In this document: piece after piece, positions 59,538 through 64,000 of the stretch
Layout of the letters: each line of letters starts with the position of its first letter
How positions within the stretch are numbered: the first letter of the stretch is position 1
Source: Phaseolus vulgaris
Lineage: Eukaryota; Streptophyta; Magnoliopsida; Fabales; Fabaceae
DNA length: 64,000 nucleotides
Assembly (NCBI RefSeq): GCF_000499845.2
Contig: NC_023758.2
Coordinates: forward strand, 5,751,080 to 5,815,079
Direction of reading: 5' to 3'
Notes under the pieces: model-generated
The model's database searches: none
Told to the model about the DNA's origin: nothing
What the model saw: the letters and a program-made list of their open reading frames with translations, nothing else
Position numbers and translations under genes: made by a program

Positions 59538-60349
59538 TGTACCGCCCTGGCAGTCAGAAGTGATGATGTGGCATCCAGCTACGGTATGGGCGTGTTGACA
59601 AGGCGCCAGGTTGACAGAAGAGGAGGAAGTCGGGGGCTCGTGAAGTCGCTAGTTATTAAGTTGGCGTGTTCCGATCTCCAGCATACCGGCGATCGCCCAG
59701 TTGAAGGTGAAGTCGCCAGATGTAAACTCAGGCGACCAAGCGATTGGAGATCGCCAGAGCAAGCACATCGCCGAAGATGAAGGTGGTGCAGATTATGAAG
59801 GCGGCCGGTGAGACCACAGGGAAGGTGTACGAAGGCACCCTAACTCGCCAACTCCAGTAGAGATCGCGCTCCCAAGTTAGCTATGCACTGGGCAGTACCA
59901 TGCATAAATAACTTAGCCAAAAAGAGATTCAGAAGCAGCGCCCAAGTCAAGGAGGCTCCAGATGATGGCACGTGTACGACTGGATGCGAGCCACGTGTCC
60001 AGGTCTGTAACTGCCAGGAGAGAGAAAGTAACCAGGTATATAAGAATTCTCAACGAACTTTCTGAGGTACGCACGTTCAGATTATACTCTTTACGCTTGC
60101 GAGTTCTAGAGCTTACTGTGAGAGAGAACATTGCACGGTTCCTTGAGATTTCTTGAGTGTTCTTGCTCTTAGTATTTGGTGGTTCGGTCACTGACTTGGG
60201 CGTTGGAGTGCGATCGGCCGCAGCGGCGCCGCTCTGTTCTTTTGCAGGTTCTTGAGGTGGATCTTGAAGAAGGACGGAGGTTTGAAGCGGTGCATACGTT
60301 GATCCTTTGACGAGGCAGGTTCCAACGTTCTGGTCAACAGGCAGGATCA
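59538..60349 (+). repeat. RT-G 3' LTR, 812 bp
   Basis: Same ends as the 5' LTR; one G shorter in a G run. Confidence 0.96.
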
Positions 60350-60354
60350 TCTTG
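60350..60354. other. RT-G target-site duplication, right
   Basis: TCTTG, matching 48748-48752. Confidence 0.92.
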
Positions 60355-61439
60355 ATTCTTCTGATTTTAAACATATGGTTGTTTAAAAGAAGATTGATAA
60401 AAATAAATAGGAAGAGTTCAACTCATATTCGAGACCTTTGCAAAAAAAAATCATACTACTATTTTTTTGAAAAAAAAAACTTTATATAAAAATAATCTTT
60501 TTATATGTTTTATTAATGACTTTCTTTTTTTTTTTTTCTTTCACTGAACCTAATAAATGATAAATCTTTGTATCAAACAAAAGAGTAAGTACTTTATTAG
60601 ATTATTTCAAGAGGAAATACCTGAAAAATATTCAATCAAAATTTTAAAGCAAACATATTTGTGAGTATATGTTTTGGTCATTCATCCTAAAAACGTAAAC
60701 ACTATGAATTTTTTGGAATAAATTCCATGTGAATTTTTATGGGATTAAAAGATCAAATTGTCTCTCTTATTCTTATCACTCTTGTATTTTTTTTTTTTAT
60801 TGTTGTTGTCTTTTGTTTTTCTCGTTTTCTTGTCATAGTATAATTTTTGCCTATGTATTATGTTATTGATGGATTTAAAGAAAAAGTGTTATAAATAGTA
60901 TAATTCAAAAATAACATCCAGATTATATAATTCAAAAATTAAAAAATAATTTTTAATTTATATAATTTTAAAATTTTATTTTATGTGAAAATTGTGCAAT
61001 TTGAAAGTTACTTTAAATCCAAACTATTCTAGAAGTCATATTTTTTTCATTCAAATCCAAACTATCCTAGAAGTCATATTTTTTTTCATAAAAAAGAGAC
61101 CTTTAATTGATGTCCATTTTACTCTTATGAATTTTCTTTAATACAATTTTTAGTTTTGGATTCCACAATCAAAAAGTTTCTATATTATACCATTCAAAAA
61201 GAACTTTAAACTCAAGGCCAAAGTAGGAATTTTCCTATTTGTGGAAGGGCACACGAAAAATATAGGGTGTAAAATGAGTCTTTTGATGTAATTGCAATGT
61301 AAATTTGTTTTGCTTTCATTGGATTGTGTAATTTCGGTTCCATAAGATTATAAACATCATGTTGATGTTTGTTTTTTTACACGTTCAGTGTTATGAACAT
61401 GTTTTTAAAAGTAAGAATACTATTGTAATAAAATTACTA

Positions 61440-61830
61440 AAATAAAAATTAATTTTAAAAATCAAAATAATTAGTTATTATTTTATAAACTAAAAATATC
61501 ATTATTATCTAAAGTAGTTTCTATTATTAATAAAAAAGTATAAAATAGTTTCTAAATTAGTATATAATCATTAACTATTATGGTTTTAGCTACTTAGTAT
61601 TTTATATTTTAAATTAGTTTTTATTATTCTTCTATTAGAAACTAATTTGAAATATAAAATTTTAGTTAGATAAAATCTAGGTAGTTAATTTAGATACCAA
61701 TTTAAAAATTATTTTATAAATTTTATTAATAATAAAAACCATTTTAAATACAAATAAATTTTTAATTTTTAGATTAGTATCTAATTTAGTTAATATAGTG
61801 ATTAATTATTTTTTTTCTCTAAATTTAATT
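61440..61830 (+). repeat. AT-rich dispersed repeat, copy 2, uninterrupted
   Basis: Aligns with 12649-12745 plus 13678-13975 in the same orientation. It has a single TATCTA at 61506-61511 where the other copy carries the 932-bp insertion. Confidence 0.72.
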
Positions 61831-62439
61831 TTTTTTTATTTTTTTAAGTGTACATTTCTTGATAGATTAATTGTATTTTTTGTTTTAAAAAAGCGAGTGT
61901 AAGATTCATAAATCGGACTATAAAAGGAATCACACACCATGATATAATATAAAGAATGTTGTTTTAATCTATGCATAATTTTTATGTTTTACTTGTGTGT
62001 CCTAATTACGGTTAAACTCAGAGTTCAAGAATAAAAATGGTTTAAAAAGCAATTAATAGGTAGCACATTCTGATTTTCATATTTGATAAGGTGCAGACTT
62101 TAATGTCGTGCAGCATTCCAGTGCACATGTGCAATTGCTCCATGACTAGATCTTCCAACAACGTTTTTACCAAATATATAAAAGAAAACACGTTAAAGAG
62201 TTTCAACAATAACAACGTTCCTGCATAACAGTACCTAATTGCTTGCTGTCCTTCCAAAAGGAAAAGTGACTACACTGTCATTTTTTATTTGATGACTCGC
62301 TTCCCTCCTTTTCCCCGTTTATTACAAAATAAAATTGTTACTCTTAGAAAGATAAGACCTAGAAAACTATTGAATGACTTCGTCTTCTTTCTTTTTTTGG
62401 ACAGATTACTAGAGCTTCACTGATTCTTCTGGCCTCAAT

Positions 62440-62560
62440 ACTACTACTTCAGTCTCAGTCGTCAGGTGTATTCCGAATGAGGGAGGTACCGACAGAAGGC
62501 ACTCTGACGATCAAATCAATAAAAAGAATATTCGGCACTCGGGGTGTACAGTGATAATGA
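62440..62560 (-). repeat. Possible LTR relic related to RT-D
   Basis: Minus strand GATCGTCAGAGTGCCTTC then GGTACC resembles GAGCGTCGGAGTGCCTTCGC then GGTACC in the RT-D LTR (about 24353-24380). Only a short core is similar; no ends or partner LTR seen. Confidence 0.35.
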
Positions 62561-63138
62561 CATACCTTTATTCTTAGAGTGTGTGCTATTTATTTTATTT
62601 TAATGAGTTTACCTTATTGAGTCGAATTAGTGGAGTACTCACACTGAATGGCATATTACCTAATTCTTAATAGTGGTTTAGCCTTACAAACACTGATTTG
62701 AACGTTAATGAATTAGGTGTGTCGGTCGACCTGCATGACTGTGCAGGTCTCAATCAGCTCGATCAAGAAGACCGAATCGTGATAATGACCAATCGATCCA
62801 TACCAATTCAAAAATATATTTTCGTAATCACAATCTAATTTTGTTAAAGATTCTAAATATAAGTAATGTAAGTTAAGTTATGGTTAAAGTCTTATACCAA
62901 CATCAACAATAATCAACTTGGGATAATGCTGTTGTGAATCACCTTGCCATTATTGCGTGCCCAGTTGGATTATCAAGCTTCTTAACTAAAACATGGGAAT
63001 AAAGTCACATTACACTACCAAGCACCGTGAATCACTTGAATGTGATGCTTAAAGTAGTTTGGAATTTAGATGAAGATTCTAATATATATATCCACTTTTA
63101 ATTTTCATTTCTTATCAAGCTTGTGACTTTTGATATCG

Positions 63139-64000
63139 ATGGAGCTCAATTCAATATTATCTTCCAATTTTGTGTTTCCTTCTCAGATTGTCCATGCGGG
63201 AAGAACAGGAACCTATTCCTCTTTGCTCTCTAACTTCAACAGCGTTAGATTCTCTAGACAACTCAACTGTTTCGGAGGTAACATTTTCTTTTCCTCTGTA
63301 CGTGTACGGATAAAAACATGCATGGTTGGTATAATTTTAGGGTTTTTGTATACATAATTTTATGTGTTTTATTTTATTCATCATGGCGTATCTAGAACTT
63401 ACATTTTGCTATCTTCATTGTCAGGCTTATTTCTAAGGAACTATGAAGCCTTGAATAGCATTTACATGGCTCATAAGACTGTCATGAGTTCAGTTGGTAG
63501 AGATAATCTTGCGGCAGAAACGAGTTTCCATCATATGAATGGCATAAATGGCTCGGGTTACAGAAATGTGAGAGTACTTGATGCGTTTGATGATGTGTAT
63601 GAAGGAATTGTAATTGATTCAGACCGGTTACCAGACGACCCTACTAACTTCGCAGCTATTTTGCGTTTTTCTCTTTCTCATTGGAAAAGGATGGTAACAC
63701 CTGATACTGATACTGTTGTTAATTCCTCTGAAATTAGCTTCGGTTACTATAACCACAGGAGAAGCGTATATATAATGTAGTTGAGGAATGAAGGGCATGG
63801 ATATTTTCAATTTTATTTTGTTTGTGATTGCATTTGTTGCCTCATGAAGGATTGACAGAGGCTTATCTGATGATTGCAGGGAAAGAAGGGGATTTGGCTT
63901 AGATTGGCTTTAGAGCAATCTGACCTTGTTCCAATAGCTATTAAGGTAACACAACTTGTTGATTGATTACCTAAAAAAGATAACTAATTGGCTATAGAAG
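63139..64000 (+). CDS. NUDX8-like: NUDX8-like Nudix hydrolase, first three exons (partial)
   Basis: Exons 63139-63277, 63425-63693 and 63880-63945 have consensus GT...AG borders and join in frame. The gene continues beyond the window. The first 46 residues (MELNSILSSNF...) are Ser-rich and could be a targeting peptide. Exon 2 encodes RNVRVLDAFDDVYEGIVID and FAAILRFSLSHWKRM; exon 3 encodes GKKGIWLRLALEQSDLVPIAIK. These match the conserved segment before the Nudix box in the plant NUDX2/5/6/7/8/10 group. The Nudix box itself lies past the edge. Family members hydrolyse NADH or ADP-ribose; Arabidopsis NUDX8 is linked to immunity, with substrate unclear. The ATG at 63139 is chosen because the open frame upstream has no earlier ATG. 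Confidence 0.87.

Larger units (their letters stand above)
48753..60349 (+). mobile_element. RT-G: structurally complete Tat-type Ty3/gypsy retrotransposon with antisense gene
   Basis: LTRs of 813 bp (48753-49565) and 812 bp (59538-60349) differ by about eight substitutions and one single-base indel, implying a recent insertion. TCTTG at 48748-48752 and 60350-60354 is the target duplication. Order: LTR, primer site, gag-pol (49976-54946) with dual RNase H, hairpin repeat arrays, antisense gene (59014 to 56333), purine tract, LTR. Dual RNase H and extra antisense frames are known features of the Tat lineage. GC content is markedly above the host flanks. Confidence 0.97.
60355..63138. other. 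AT-rich intergenic DNA before the NUDX8-like gene
   Basis: Contains the dispersed repeat (61440-61830) and a possible LTR relic (about 62440-62560). No gene or RNA gene recognised elsewhere. TATATATA at 63083-63090 lies about 50 bases before the Nudix ATG and could be its TATA box. Confidence 0.55.

Overview
The window is plant nuclear DNA, most likely from a legume; Phaseoleae is my best guess, and the genus cannot be fixed from sequence alone. Only three host genes are visible: an ERF2-like AP2/ERF transcription factor (10996-11808, minus), an ERF5/ERF6-like AP2/ERF factor (34014-34928, plus) and the first three exons of a NUDX8-like Nudix hydrolase gene (from 63139, plus, running off the right edge). 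The same three families sit side by side in Arabidopsis as At5g47220, At5g47230 and At5g47240. The window therefore looks like an old three-gene block stretched to more than 52 kb by retrotransposons.

Layout, with elements named in order. RT-A (1-7357) is a Ty3/gypsy chromovirus, probably CRM-like; its 5' LTR starts before the window and its 3' LTR is cut short. RT-B (7358-8750, minus) is the 5' end of a Tat-type Ty3/gypsy element fused directly to the broken end of RT-A. The ERF2-like gene follows, then an AT-rich dispersed repeat interrupted by a 932-bp insertion carrying a 26-bp minisatellite. RT-C (about 15.9-20.1 kb, minus) is a decayed Ty1/copia element containing a LINE fragment between two copies of a 265-bp duplication. 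RT-D (24052-31418) is a Tat element whose two 453-bp LTRs are in inverted orientation. Then come the ERF5-like gene; RT-E (about 37.0-40.6 kb, minus), a decayed copia; RT-F (41866-48519, minus), a structurally complete copia with ATACA target duplications and several broken catalytic sites; and RT-G (48753-60349, plus), a structurally complete Tat element with TCTTG target duplications, one long open gag-pol frame and a spliced antisense gene. The NUDX8-like gene closes the window.

The most unusual material is in the Tat elements. Downstream of pol both RT-D and RT-G carry arrays of short hairpins that differ in sequence. In RT-D both stems of the 55-bp unit show compensatory base changes. 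RT-G also carries an antisense gene with a convincing 178-bp intron, a Transposase_28-like N-terminus and a long coiled coil. The two ERF genes are expected to encode nuclear activators of GCC-box promoters in ethylene and defence signalling. NUDX8 belongs to a plant Nudix family linked to immunity. Their proximity is probably ancestral synteny rather than an operon-like unit.
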